51,634 bases of DNA from an uncultured Eubacteriales bacterium (GTDB lineage: Bacteria; Bacillota; Clostridia; Oscillospirales; Oscillospiraceae). The stretch's first letter is position 1. The number at the start of each line of letters is the position of its first letter. Below, piece by piece: positions 7,601 to 16,300 of this stretch. The DNA lies in assembly GCA_900545925.1 (NCBI GenBank), contig URAZ01000025.1, positions 1 through 51,634 of the forward strand. Reading direction: 5' to 3'. A program made the translations under genes and the position numbers. Below the pieces are notes generated by a model. That model searched no databases. It saw nothing but the letters and a program-made list of their open reading frames with translations, and was not told where the DNA came from.

Positions 7601-10600
7601 CCACAGAATGCCCCGGGCCCGCGTGACGGCCCTGCTGCTCACGCTTGCACTGTGCCTCGCGCTCGTTCCGGCAGCGGGGGCAGCAGACAGTGCGCAGACC
7701 GTCTATCTGGACTCTGCGGCCGATTTTGCCGCGTTTGCGAAAGACTGCTCCCTCGATACCTGGTCGCAGGGCAAAACCTTTATCCTGCGCGCCGACATTT
7801 CGCTCTCCGGCGTGGACTTTACGCCCGCAGCTTCCTTCGGCGGCACGTTTGAAGGGCGCGGGCACACCATCTCCGATTTCAATCTCACGCAAAATGCCAG
7901 CCCCGCCGGGCTGTTCGGCACGATCCTGCCCGGCGGACGCGTGGCAAACCTGAATGTTGCGGGCTCTGTAGCTGCGGGCGGCGATAAGATCGCCTGCGGC
8001 GGCATCGCGGGCGAAAATTACGGCAGAATCGTCTGCTGCACGTTCACCGGCATGGTGCAGGGCGACACGCAGATCGGCGGCATCGTGGGCCGCAATCAGG
8101 CCTCCGGGCAGATTGTCAGCTGCTCGTTTGAGGGCAAGGGGCAGGGTACGAACGCCACGGGCGGCATTGCGGGCCAGAATGCGGGCACCATCCGGCATTG
8201 CACGAACAGCGGCAGCGTCAATATCAATAATGTAGACACTGCGCTGAGTCTCAGCGATATCCAAATCGATATGACGCTCGACCTTGCCAATCTCACCACT
8301 ACGCAGACCTTCCTCACCACGACCGCCACAGGCGGCATCGCGGGCCGGAATACTGGCCTGATCGCAGTCTGCGAAAATACGGGCACGGTCGGCTATGAGC
8401 ATGTCGGCTACAATGTCGGCGGCATTGCGGGCGTGACGAGCGGGTATCTGCTCAACAATACAAATTCCGGCACGATCTACGGCCGCAAGGACGTTGGCGG
8501 CATCGCCGGTCAGGTCGAGCCGTATGTCGCTGTGACTGTCTCCGAGAGCACAAAGGAGCAGCTGCAGAACCAGTTGAAGGAATTGAAAACGCTCACCGAT
8601 CAGGCAACCGCTGACGCAGGCGGTGCGGCAAGCGACCTCGGCTCCCAGCTGGCCGGAATGGGAACGTATCTCGACAGCGCCTCGAATGCAGCCAATAATC
8701 TCCGCGCGACCGCAACTATCGATGCGGGTGCGCTGGCAAATGGCGGTGTGAGCGGCGGGGCAGACCTCACCGTCGGGGACGCGTCGGCAGGCATTGGCAC
8801 CGTCATTGGTGCGGGAGCGGACGGCGGCGTCAGCGTCGATACGCACCCGCTGGAAATTGAAGGCCACAAGGACGCCGGGATCGGCGCGGGCGTGGGCGGA
8901 TTCGTTGACCCGTCTGACATTTCAATCTCCGGCGGCACAGACGGCTCCGGCGCGCTCAGCGCGTCGCTGCAGATGAATGCAGACGCTTCCATGCCGGAAC
9001 TGGCAAGCGCACTGAGCGGCATGGGCGCACAGATGCGCGCCATCGGCTCACAGGCGGCGAATCTGTCCGAGACGCTGCAAAAAGACGTGCAGGCCGTCAG
9101 CGACAAGCTGGACGAGATCAGTACGACCGTCTTTGACGCTATGGACAGTCTGGAAAACCGCGATCTTGTAACCGACGGCTCGCAGACCGATCCGGAGAGC
9201 ATCACCATGGGCGCGCTGCGCGGCTGCGAAAACACGGGCACGGTGCAGGCTGACCGAAATGTCGGCGGCATCGCGGGCGCGATGGGCATGGAGGCCGGCG
9301 CCGACCCCGAAAGCGATGTCAGCAAGAGTCTGTCTTCGACCGAGCGTAAACAGTACGAACTGCGCGCCGTTTTGCAGCGCTGCGTTTCCAGCGGTGCAGT
9401 CACAGCCAAAAAGGACTGCGCGGCGGCGATCTGCGGCCGGATGGATCTCGGCCTGATCGACAGCTGTGAGGCCTACGGCAGCGCAGAGAGCCAGAGCGGC
9501 GATTATGTCGGCGGCGTCGCGGGCATCTGCAGTGCGGTGATCGAAAATTGCTGGGCAAAGTGCACGCTTTCCGGCGGGCGCTATGTCGGCGGCATCACCG
9601 GCACGGGCGTGACGGACAGCGTGACCGGCAGCGGAAGCACCGTCTCCGGATGCACATCACTTGTATCCATCACCGATTATTCACAGTATGCAGGCGCGAT
9701 CAGCGGCAGCGGCGCGGGCGCGTTTGCGGATAACGTTTTTGTCTCCGATACGCTGGCCGGACTTGACGGCGCAAGCGTTGCCGGACAGGCGGAGCCCGTG
9801 GTCTATGAGGCGCTGCTGGTAAACAAGGCGCTTCCTGACGAATTCCAAACCTTTACCGTGCGGTTCGTCGCAGACGGCGAGGTGCTCAAGGCTGTCGCTG
9901 TCCGTTATGGTGATTCGCTGCCGGACAGCGCGTACCCGGATATTCCTGCTGTTGACGGACAGTACGGCGAGTGGGACGTACAGACGCTGAACAACATCCG
10001 ATTTGATACCACTGTGACCGCACAGTACCATGCCAGTATCGACGCGCTCCCGAGCGACGCACAGCGCGCGGACGGCAGACCTGTCTTCCTAGCCGAAGGC
10101 GCGTATACGAGCAGCGACCGCCTGCAGGCGCAGCCGCAGGCTATCACGCCGACCGCCTTTGGTGAGATCTCAGCCAGCATCCCGGAGGCAATTCGGAAAT
10201 ATTGCGAAAACATTGCGGACGGCCATGCGCCCGCCGCGCATGTGGCGCGTTCCGTCGTCGAGCAGTGGCAGCTTCGCCTGCCGGATGACGGCGCAGACAC
10301 GCATACGATCCGCTTCCGTGCGCCCGATGGGCAGAGCGGAAAGCTGGATCTCTATGTGGAAAACGAAAACGGCGTTTGGAAGAAGGTGGAGACGACCGAG
10401 GTCGGCAGCTATCTGGCCTTTGAGGCTGCCGGGCAGACCGTACAGCTTGCGGTGCTGTCCACGTTCCCCGTCTGGTGGGTGTGGATCGTGCTGGCCGGAC
10501 TTGCGGCGCTGCTGGTGCTGCTCATCATTCATCTGATCCATAAGCTTGGCAAGGCCCGCCGCCGCCAGATGCAGGCGCTGCGCAAGGCCATGCAGGATGA

Positions 10601-12008
10601 ACAGAGCGCGACCGACGCCGTCATCGGCGTCATTGACCCGGATGCGCAGGCGGAGCCTGTCACGCTGGAGCAGGTGCAGAAAAAGAAGAAAAAACGCTGC
10701 GTCTGGTGGATTGTCGGGGGCGTGGTCGTTGCCCTGATCATAGCCGGAATCCTCATCTACCGGGCCAGTCTCAAGAGCAGTGTGGATGCGCTCCTGCTGC
10801 TGAAAGATCTCTCTGGCCGCAGGGAACTGGACATGACCGCATCTGTGCAGATGGATCTCGGAGACGAGACGCTGCAAACGGATGCGCGCCTGTTCCGCAC
10901 GCAGGCCGGCGGAAACACGATTCTCTGCATCGAGGAAAACGGCGTCCAGCTATATTACTATGACGGCGCAATTTATCTGGAAAACGGCAGTGCGTACCGT
11001 ACGAACGGTCTGTTCCCGGACTATTCCACGCTCGGCGAGCATCTGCTGGAACTCTACAACGCGACCGATGTGACCTACGCCCGTGAAAGCGGTGAAGAGG
11101 TCTATTCCGTGACCGCCTACGGTAAGGATGCGGAGCAGGCGCTCTCGCTGCTGACGCCGACGATTGCAGACTCGCTCAGCGCCGTTGAGAGTATCGACCT
11201 GTGCATGCACGTTGAAGACGGCGTAATCCGCTCGATCGAAGCCTCCGGCAGTTGCCAGGCGGAAAACAGTGCAGGCCAGATGCAGCCGATGACTGTCTGG
11301 GCTGAACTCACTGTCCAGCCGGACGCGCAGACAGCGCACGCCGTCCCTGCGGCTGTGACCGACGCGATTGCAAACGGCGGCTATCAGGGCAAGCTGGAAC
11401 TGACGGAGGATCTGGTGCGCGTGCTGTCCGCTGCCTCTGAACTTGGCCGACGCGACCCGCTGTCAGCCCGCGTCAAGCTAAGCGCCAACTGCGGCCCCGT
11501 GATTTTTGATACGTCGCTGGATTACACCCGTACCGTAAAGGAAGGAAAAACCGTCAGCTGCATCCGTGCGGGTGTGCTGGAACTCTATTTCTCGGGGGAA
11601 ACGGTTCTCTCCAAGGATGGCAGAACGCCCACTGCGAGCGAGCAGACGCTGGTCAAATGTGCGGATCTGATTGATCTGGCCTACCGCGCTTGTCTGGAGG
11701 ACAGCGTTACGAGCGAACAGACGGAGAACGGCTGGCGCTATACGCTGAGCCTCAGCGCCGAGCAGACGAAGCAAGCAGCCTGCGCCATCGCGCCGGAGGC
11801 GGAGAAGCTGGATGTGCAGTATCTGCCCGGAACGCTGGAATTGGATGTGCAGGACGGGGCGATCACGGCCCTCCGCGTCACGACCGGCGGCAGCGTGCAG
11901 GTTGGTGTTGTCGATACGCAGGTGTCGATCTCGGCACAGTTTGACTTCCAAACCGACCTGAGCGCAGACGACTGCACGGTTCCGGACGCAGTGCTGGAAA
12001 AGCTGTAA
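7593..12008 (+). CDS. Giant GLUG-repeat envelope protein with two TM helices
   Basis: A 1471-aa protein. GAGGAGG lies eight bases before ATG 7593, which overlaps the MMPL stop, so translation is probably coupled. Residues 1-30 are a signal peptide ending in AGA. Next come GLUG-type repeats with the recurring GGIAG(Q/R/E)N core, at roughly 95-300 and again at 540-700. Between them lies a long alpha-helical, Ala/Asp-rich insert (about 310-520). TM helices sit near 957-985 and 1035-1057, separated by a basic, highly charged linker ending in KKKKKR. A C-terminal region of about 410 residues follows, with beta-rich sequence of unknown family. The two helices would place both large parts outside the membrane and only the short linker inside. 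Partnership with the MMPL protein is inferred from gene overlap. Confidence 0.88.
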   Translation: MNNHRMPRARVTALLLTLALCLALVPAAGAADSAQTVYLDSAADFAAFAKDCSLDTWSQGKTFILRADISLSGVDFTPAASFGGTFEGRGHTISDFNLTQNASPAGLFGTILPGGRVANLNVAGSVAAGGDKIACGGIAGENYGRIVCCTFTGMVQGDTQIGGIVGRNQASGQIVSCSFEGKGQGTNATGGIAGQNAGTIRHCTNSGSVNINNVDTALSLSDIQIDMTLDLANLTTTQTFLTTTATGGIAGRNTGLIAVCENTGTVGYEHVGYNVGGIAGVTSGYLLNNTNSGTIYGRKDVGGIAGQVEPYVAVTVSESTKEQLQNQLKELKTLTDQATADAGGAASDLGSQLAGMGTYLDSASNAANNLRATATIDAGALANGGVSGGADLTVGDASAGIGTVIGAGADGGVSVDTHPLEIEGHKDAGIGAGVGGFVDPSDISISGGTDGSGALSASLQMNADASMPELASALSGMGAQMRAIGSQAANLSETLQKDVQAVSDKLDEISTTVFDAMDSLENRDLVTDGSQTDPESITMGALRGCENTGTVQADRNVGGIAGAMGMEAGADPESDVSKSLSSTERKQYELRAVLQRCVSSGAVTAKKDCAAAICGRMDLGLIDSCEAYGSAESQSGDYVGGVAGICSAVIENCWAKCTLSGGRYVGGITGTGVTDSVTGSGSTVSGCTSLVSITDYSQYAGAISGSGAGAFADNVFVSDTLAGLDGASVAGQAEPVVYEALLVNKALPDEFQTFTVRFVADGEVLKAVAVRYGDSLPDSAYPDIPAVDGQYGEWDVQTLNNIRFDTTVTAQYHASIDALPSDAQRADGRPVFLAEGAYTSSDRLQAQPQAITPTAFGEISASIPEAIRKYCENIADGHAPAAHVARSVVEQWQLRLPDDGADTHTIRFRAPDGQSGKLDLYVENENGVWKKVETTEVGSYLAFEAAGQTVQLAVLSTFPVWWVWIVLAGLAALLVLLIIHLIHKLGKARRRQMQALRKAMQDEQSATDAVIGVIDPDAQAEPVTLEQVQKKKKKRCVWWIVGGVVVALIIAGILIYRASLKSSVDALLLLKDLSGRRELDMTASVQMDLGDETLQTDARLFRTQAGGNTILCIEENGVQLYYYDGAIYLENGSAYRTNGLFPDYSTLGEHLLELYNATDVTYARESGEEVYSVTAYGKDAEQALSLLTPTIADSLSAVESIDLCMHVEDGVIRSIEASGSCQAENSAGQMQPMTVWAELTVQPDAQTAHAVPAAVTDAIANGGYQGKLELTEDLVRVLSAASELGRRDPLSARVKLSANCGPVIFDTSLDYTRTVKEGKTVSCIRAGVLELYFSGETVLSKDGRTPTASEQTLVKCADLIDLAYRACLEDSVTSEQTENGWRYTLSLSAEQTKQAACAIAPEAEKLDVQYLPGTLELDVQDGAITALRVTTGGSVQVGVVDTQVSISAQFDFQTDLSADDCTVPDAVLEKL

Positions 12009-12027
12009 CAGGATCACAGAAATAGAA

Positions 12028-12060
12028 CGTCCCCGGTTTTCAGAGAGAAAACCGGGGACG
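12028..12060. terminator. Bidirectional terminator between GLUG gene and dnaK
   Basis: CGTCCCCGGTTTTC and GAAAACCGGGGACG form a perfect 14-base stem around AGAGA, followed on the plus strand by ATTTCTT. The convergent genes on both sides can share it. Confidence 0.85.
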
Positions 12061-12081
12061 ATTTCTTATAGTGTGGGGGGA

Positions 12082-13884
12082 TCAGTTCATTTCCTCAAAG
12101 TCCGCGTCAACGGCATCGTCGGTGAAGTCGTTGTTTGGATTTTCATAGCTGGCCGAGCCGCGGTATTCCGCGTTCGGGTCGATGTGCACGCCGGCCTCGT
12201 TAAGAAGTGATTCCAGTTGGTCAGCTGCGCTGTTCATCTGTGCGGGATCCTTGGACTTGATGGCGCGGCGGGCATTTTTGACCGCCTCAGCCAAGCGGGC
12301 CTTGTCTTCTTTGGGAAGATTTTTCGCGTTTCCGGCCTGGAAGATCATCTGTTCGCAGCGGTCGCGCGCGGTAGCCTCGGCTTTCAGCTTCGCGTCCTCG
12401 GCGGCGTAGCGCTGTGCTTCGCGCACGGCGCGGTCAATGTCCTCGCGGCTCATGTTGCTTGAGGCGGTGATGGTGATCTGCTGCGCCTTTCCGGTGTCGA
12501 GATCCTTGGCCGAGACGTTTACGATGCCGTTGGCGTCGATAGAGAACGTGACCTCGATCTGCGGGACGCCTCTGGGCGCACGGCGGATGCCGGTCAGCTG
12601 GAAGCGGCCAAGTTCCTTATTCTGGTGCGCCATGGGGCGCTCGCCCTGTAAAACGTGGATATCGACGGACGACTGAAAGCTGGAGGCCGTTGTGAAGATC
12701 TGGCTCTTGCGGATGGGGAGCGTTGTGTTGCGCTCAATGATACGCGTGCACACGCCGCCCAGCGTCTCGATGCCGAGCGACAGCGGCGTGACATCGAGCA
12801 GCAGAAGTCCTTTTACGCTGCCGGACAGGACGCCCGCCTGCAAACATGCGCCCATGGCGACACATTCGTCAGGGTTGATGCCCTTGAACGGCAGAGAGCC
12901 TGTCATGGACTGCACCAGATCCTGCACAGCCGGGATGCGGCTTGAGCCGCCGACCATGAGGACCTTGCTGATCCGTGAGATGGAAACGCCGGAATCGTTG
13001 ATGGCCTGATTGACTGGCTCGCGGGTGGCCTGCACGAGATGATAGGTCAGGTCGTTGAACTTTGCCCGCGTGAGCGGGATATCCATATGCAGCGGCCCCT
13101 GCTTGCCGACGGCGATATACGGCTGCTCAACGGTCGTCTGGGTCATGGACGAAAGTTCGATCTTGGCCTTTTCAGCGGCCTCGCGCACGCGCTGCATGGC
13201 GGCGGGATCCCGCGTCAGGTCGATTTTTGTCTGCTTTTTGAACTCGGAAACGAGATAATCGACAATGCACTGGTCAAAATCGTCGCCGCCCAGATGATTG
13301 TTGCCTGCCGTGGCAAGCACTTCGATCACGCCGGACGAGATATCCAGAATGGACACGTCAAACGTACCGCCGCCCAGATCGTAAACCATGATCTTCTGCG
13401 ACTGCTCTTTATCAATGCCGTACGCAAGGGCGGCTGCCGTCGGCTCGTTGATGATGCGCTGGACGTTGAGGCCCGCGATCTTGCCCGCGTCCTTCGTCGC
13501 CTGACGCTGTGCGTCGGTAAAATAGGCCGGGACGGTGATGACGGCGTCGGTCACGGGTTCGCCGAGGAAGGCCTCGGCATCCGCTTTGAGTTTTTGCAGG
13601 ATCATCGCGGAAATTTCCTGCGGCGTGTATTTATGCCCGTCGATGGAAACCTTGTAGTTGGTACCCATCTGGCGCTTAATGGAAGAAATGGTGCGGTCAT
13701 GGTTTGTGACAGCCTGCCGCTTTGCAATCTGGCCGACCATGCGTTCTCCGGTCTTGGAAAACGCAACGACAGACGGCGTTGTGCGTCCGCCTTCGGCGTT
13801 GGGGATGATAACGGGTTCGCCGCCCTCCATCACCGCCACGCAGCTGTTGGTTGTGCCGAGATCAATACCGATTGTTCTGGACAT
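12082..13884 (-). CDS. dnaK: Hsp70 chaperone DnaK
   Basis: A 600-aa Hsp70. The actin-like ATPase domain starts with RTIGIDLGTTNSCVAVMEGG and contains NEPTAAALAYG and YDLGGGTFDVS, then GGSSRIPAVQ. The interdomain linker is LLLLDVTPLSLGIETLGG, and an acidic EEMN-like C-terminus closes the protein. The length is close to standard DnaK. The frame is open upstream, but AGGAGGA precedes ATG 13884. It follows a J-domain gene by 29 bases and shares its transcript. I see no CIRCE element and no grpE or hrcA nearby. So this may be a second, housekeeping or specialised DnaK rather than the heat-shock copy. That is inference. Confidence 0.96.
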   Translation of the reverse strand: MSRTIGIDLGTTNSCVAVMEGGEPVIIPNAEGGRTTPSVVAFSKTGERMVGQIAKRQAVTNHDRTISSIKRQMGTNYKVSIDGHKYTPQEISAMILQKLKADAEAFLGEPVTDAVITVPAYFTDAQRQATKDAGKIAGLNVQRIINEPTAAALAYGIDKEQSQKIMVYDLGGGTFDVSILDISSGVIEVLATAGNNHLGGDDFDQCIVDYLVSEFKKQTKIDLTRDPAAMQRVREAAEKAKIELSSMTQTTVEQPYIAVGKQGPLHMDIPLTRAKFNDLTYHLVQATREPVNQAINDSGVSISRISKVLMVGGSSRIPAVQDLVQSMTGSLPFKGINPDECVAMGACLQAGVLSGSVKGLLLLDVTPLSLGIETLGGVCTRIIERNTTLPIRKSQIFTTASSFQSSVDIHVLQGERPMAHQNKELGRFQLTGIRRAPRGVPQIEVTFSIDANGIVNVSAKDLDTGKAQQITITASSNMSREDIDRAVREAQRYAAEDAKLKAEATARDRCEQMIFQAGNAKNLPKEDKARLAEAVKNARRAIKSKDPAQMNSAADQLESLLNEAGVHIDPNAEYRGSASYENPNNDFTDDAVDADFEEMN

Positions 13885-13913
13885 ACGGAGTTCCTCCTGT
13901 GAGATAGGTACGC

Positions 13914-14555
13914 TCAATACCAGCTTCCGGAATCCGTGCCGGAGTCGGTCTGCGACTGGCTCTGGCCGGAATAGATTCCCGAATCGCTGTAGCTGTAATT
14001 GCGGTAATAATATGGGTCATAATACGCGCCGCGATAGCCGCAGCTGCCGAACAGCATGGCGACAATCTGGATCAGTAGATAAATGCCCAGCAGCCGCACA
14101 AGAAAATTTCCGCGCCGACGGGTGCGGTGGTACGTCCAGCGGTAGCCGCCTGGGGCGTCACTGCCGTCCTGCTCCTCGTCAGAAGAACGGTAGGTGTACC
14201 ATGTCTGCCAGCCATTCTGGTTTGTCTGCTGCCAGTCGCTCTGCTGACTGTCGTTTTGCGAGCCCCAGAAGCCGAACGGATCCGAGAACGGATCGTAATA
14301 TTGCTGACTGGATTGGTTATATTGCTGCCGGGCCTGCTGCTGGGCTTGCTGCTGCGCCTGCTGCTGACGATAGGCCTGCGGATTCTTGATCGCGTCATAG
14401 GCCGCGTTGATCTCGTTCATTTTCTGCGCAGCAGTTTTGTCGCCGGGATTCAGATCGGGATGGTATTTCTTTGCCAGCCTGCGGTATGCCTGCCGGATTT
14501 CGTCCTCCGATGCGTTCGGAGACACGCCCAGCACCTGATACGGATCTGTTCCCAT
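13914..14555 (-). CDS. Membrane-anchored class C J-domain protein
   Basis: A 213-aa protein. Residues 4-65 form a J domain with intact KKYHPDLNPG (HPD) and the KMNEINAAYDAI helix. It then changes to a Gln-rich low-complexity linker, an aromatic Gln/Asn/Tyr/Trp-rich region, a basic patch (HRTRRRG) and one hydrophobic helix (FLVRLLGIYLLIQIVAMLFG). The tail is Tyr/Ser/Gly rich. There is no zinc-finger or DnaJ C-terminal substrate domain. A GTG lies upstream in frame, but AGGAAG is nine bases before ATG 14555. A TATAAT at 14589-14594 on the minus strand is a likely -10. It is co-transcribed with dnaK and would recruit it to the membrane (inference). Confidence 0.9.
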   Translation of the reverse strand: MGTDPYQVLGVSPNASEDEIRQAYRRLAKKYHPDLNPGDKTAAQKMNEINAAYDAIKNPQAYRQQQAQQQAQQQARQQYNQSSQQYYDPFSDPFGFWGSQNDSQQSDWQQTNQNGWQTWYTYRSSDEEQDGSDAPGGYRWTYHRTRRRGNFLVRLLGIYLLIQIVAMLFGSCGYRGAYYDPYYYRNYSYSDSGIYSGQSQSQTDSGTDSGSWY

Positions 14556-14701
14556 GCAGTTCACTTCCTCTTTGTTTCGATTATGCTGATTATAGCGCCT
14601 TTATTCGGGTGATTTGTAAAGCATTTATAAACGATATGCAAAAAAATTGCGGACTTTTCAAAAAATAGAGACGTTTTATGCGCCGTCCGCCGCAGAAGTC
14701 A

Positions 14702-14740
14702 AAAAAATCCCGGCAGTCCGTGGCATGCGGACCACCGGGG
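14702..14740 (-). terminator. Terminator of the liv operon
   Basis: On the minus strand CCCGGTGGTCCG and CGGACTGCCGGG form a stem with one internal mismatch region, followed by ATTTTTTT, just after the livF stop codon. Confidence 0.85.
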
Positions 14741-14745
14741 GAGTA

Positions 14746-15459
14746 TTACTTTGCGGTTCCGAGATATGCGGCTTTGACCTCCTCGTTGGCGGCCAGTTCT
14801 TCGCCGGGACCCTGCATGAGAATGGACCCGGTCTGCATGACGTAGGCCCAGTCAGCGATTTTCAGCGCCATATTTGCGTTCTGCTCAATGAGCAAAACCG
14901 TGATGCCCTGGCGGTTAATTTCGCGGATGATCTCGAAAATGCCCCGGACGACGATGGGGGCAAGGCCCAGGGAGGGCTCGTCCATCATGATCAGCTTCGG
15001 CTTGGCCATAAGCGCGCGGCCAACGGCCAGCATCTGCTGTTCGCCGCCCGAGAGTGTCCCGGCCTGCTGCCACTCGCGCTCTTTCAGCCGCGGGAACAGG
15101 TCATATACGCGGGCCAGATCGTCTGCGAGGGAGTCCTTGCGCAGATATGCGCCGATGCGCAGGTTTTCCGCCACAGTCAGGTTTTCAAATACACGGCGGC
15201 CCTCCGGCACAAGCGTGACACCGCTCGAGACGATCTGATCGGTCGATTTTCCAACCAGATTCGCACCGTTCAGGAGAATTTCACCCGATTTCGGCTTGAC
15301 CAGTCCGGCAACTGCCTTCAGGGTGGTCGATTTGCCTGCACCGTTCGAGCCGATGAGGGTGACAATTTTGCCTTCTTCGACCTTCAAATCAATACCTTTG
15401 ACGGCCTCAATGCCGCCATAGGAGACGACCAGATTTTTGATTTCCAGAATGTTACGCAT
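14746..15459 (-). CDS. livF: Branched-chain amino-acid ABC transporter ATPase LivF
   Basis: A 237-aa ABC ATPase on the cytoplasmic side of the Liv transporter. Walker A is GSNGAGKST (about residues 35-43), the signature is LSGGEQQMLAVGRALM, Walker B is PKLIMMDEPSLGLAP and the H loop is LLIEQNANMAL, with the Asn/Gln in place of His seen in LivF proteins. The length is typical. ATG 15459 overlaps the end of livG by eight bases and carries a GGACGAGG ribosome binding site, so the longer open frame is not used. It is the last gene of the five-gene operon and is followed by a terminator. Confidence 0.95.
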   Translation of the reverse strand: MRNILEIKNLVVSYGGIEAVKGIDLKVEEGKIVTLIGSNGAGKSTTLKAVAGLVKPKSGEILLNGANLVGKSTDQIVSSGVTLVPEGRRVFENLTVAENLRIGAYLRKDSLADDLARVYDLFPRLKEREWQQAGTLSGGEQQMLAVGRALMAKPKLIMMDEPSLGLAPIVVRGIFEIIREINRQGITVLLIEQNANMALKIADWAYVMQTGSILMQGPGEELAANEEVKAAYLGTAK

Positions 15460-16300
15460 CCTCGTCCACCCCCAGATACGCGTCGATGACGCGCGGATCG
15501 TTTTGAATCTCTGCCGGAACGCCGGCCGCGATCTGCTTGCCGAAGTCGATGACATAGATGCGGTCGGAGATGTCCATAACAAGATTCATATGATGCTCAA
15601 TGAGGAAGATCGTAAGGCCGAACCGGTCGCGGATGCTGCGGATGAAAGCGGTCAGTTCAAGCGTTTCCTGCGGATTCATGCCCGCAGCAGGCTCATCGAG
15701 CAGCAGCAGCTTCGGGTTGGTCGCCAGCGCACGGGCAATCTCAAGCCTGCGCTGCTTGCCGTAGGGCAGGGCTGTAGCGAGTTCATCCTTCACATCGTCG
15801 AGTCCGACGATTTTCAGAAGTTCCAACGCCTTTTCGCGCTGCGCGGCCTCTTCTCTGCGGTTAGCGCGGAAAGTTGCGGAGAAAACATTGGATGTGCGGC
15901 GCAGGTGCATGGCCGTCAGAACGTTTTCAAAGACAGTCATGGATTTGAACAGTCGGATGTTCTGAAAGGTGCGTGCGATGCCGCGCTTCGTGATTTTATC
16001 GGGTGTGTAGGAGACAACGGGCAGGGACAGATAGCGCTCTGCATGCTCGCCTGCGTAGGTCTTTTTCATTTTCCCGCGCGGATGGTTACAGACGATTGGT
16101 TCACCCATGAAGTCCACGCGGCCGTTTGTCGGCTCATAGACGCCGGTGATGCAGTTAAAGGCTGTGGTCTTGCCTGCACCGTTCGGGCCAATGAGGGCGA
16201 CGATCTCGCCTGGATAAATATCCATCGAGAGGTCGTTGACGGCGACGACGCCGCCGAACTGCATGGTGATATGCTCCACATGAAGAACGGGCGTACTCAT
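15452..16300 (-). CDS. livG: Branched-chain amino-acid ABC transporter ATPase LivG
   Basis: A 282-aa ATPase, the partner of LivF. Walker A GPNGAGKTT lies near residue 38. The LivG-type insert between Walker A and the Q loop contains KTYAGEHAERYLSLPVVSY. GIARTFQNIRLFKSMTVFEN is the Q-loop stretch, followed by ALPYGKQRRLEIARALA as signature and LLLLDEPAAGMNP as Walker B. IFLIEHHMNLV holds the switch His. The start overlaps the end of livM by four bases (ATGA). About 30 residues longer than many LivG proteins because of the insert around residues 70-95. Provides energy for import of leucine, isoleucine and valine or related amino acids. Confidence 0.95.
   Translation of the reverse strand: MSTPVLHVEHITMQFGGVVAVNDLSMDIYPGEIVALIGPNGAGKTTAFNCITGVYEPTNGRVDFMGEPIVCNHPRGKMKKTYAGEHAERYLSLPVVSYTPDKITKRGIARTFQNIRLFKSMTVFENVLTAMHLRRTSNVFSATFRANRREEAAQREKALELLKIVGLDDVKDELATALPYGKQRRLEIARALATNPKLLLLDEPAAGMNPQETLELTAFIRSIRDRFGLTIFLIEHHMNLVMDISDRIYVIDFGKQIAAGVPAEIQNDPRVIDAYLGVDEDA

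Noticed and set aside
6251..7642. 463-codon minus-strand frame inside the MMPL gene
   Set aside because: Antisense shadow: His/Arg/Asp-rich with no domain, no promoter or ribosome binding site.
7497..8867. 456-codon minus-strand frame inside the GLUG gene
   Set aside because: Antisense shadow of a GC-rich repeat gene; the sense frame has a signal peptide and clear GLUG motifs.
13884..14600. CIRCE heat-shock operator before the J protein and dnaK
   Set aside because: No TTAGCACTC-N9-GAGTGCTAA-like repeat is present. Only a sigma-A-like -10 was found.
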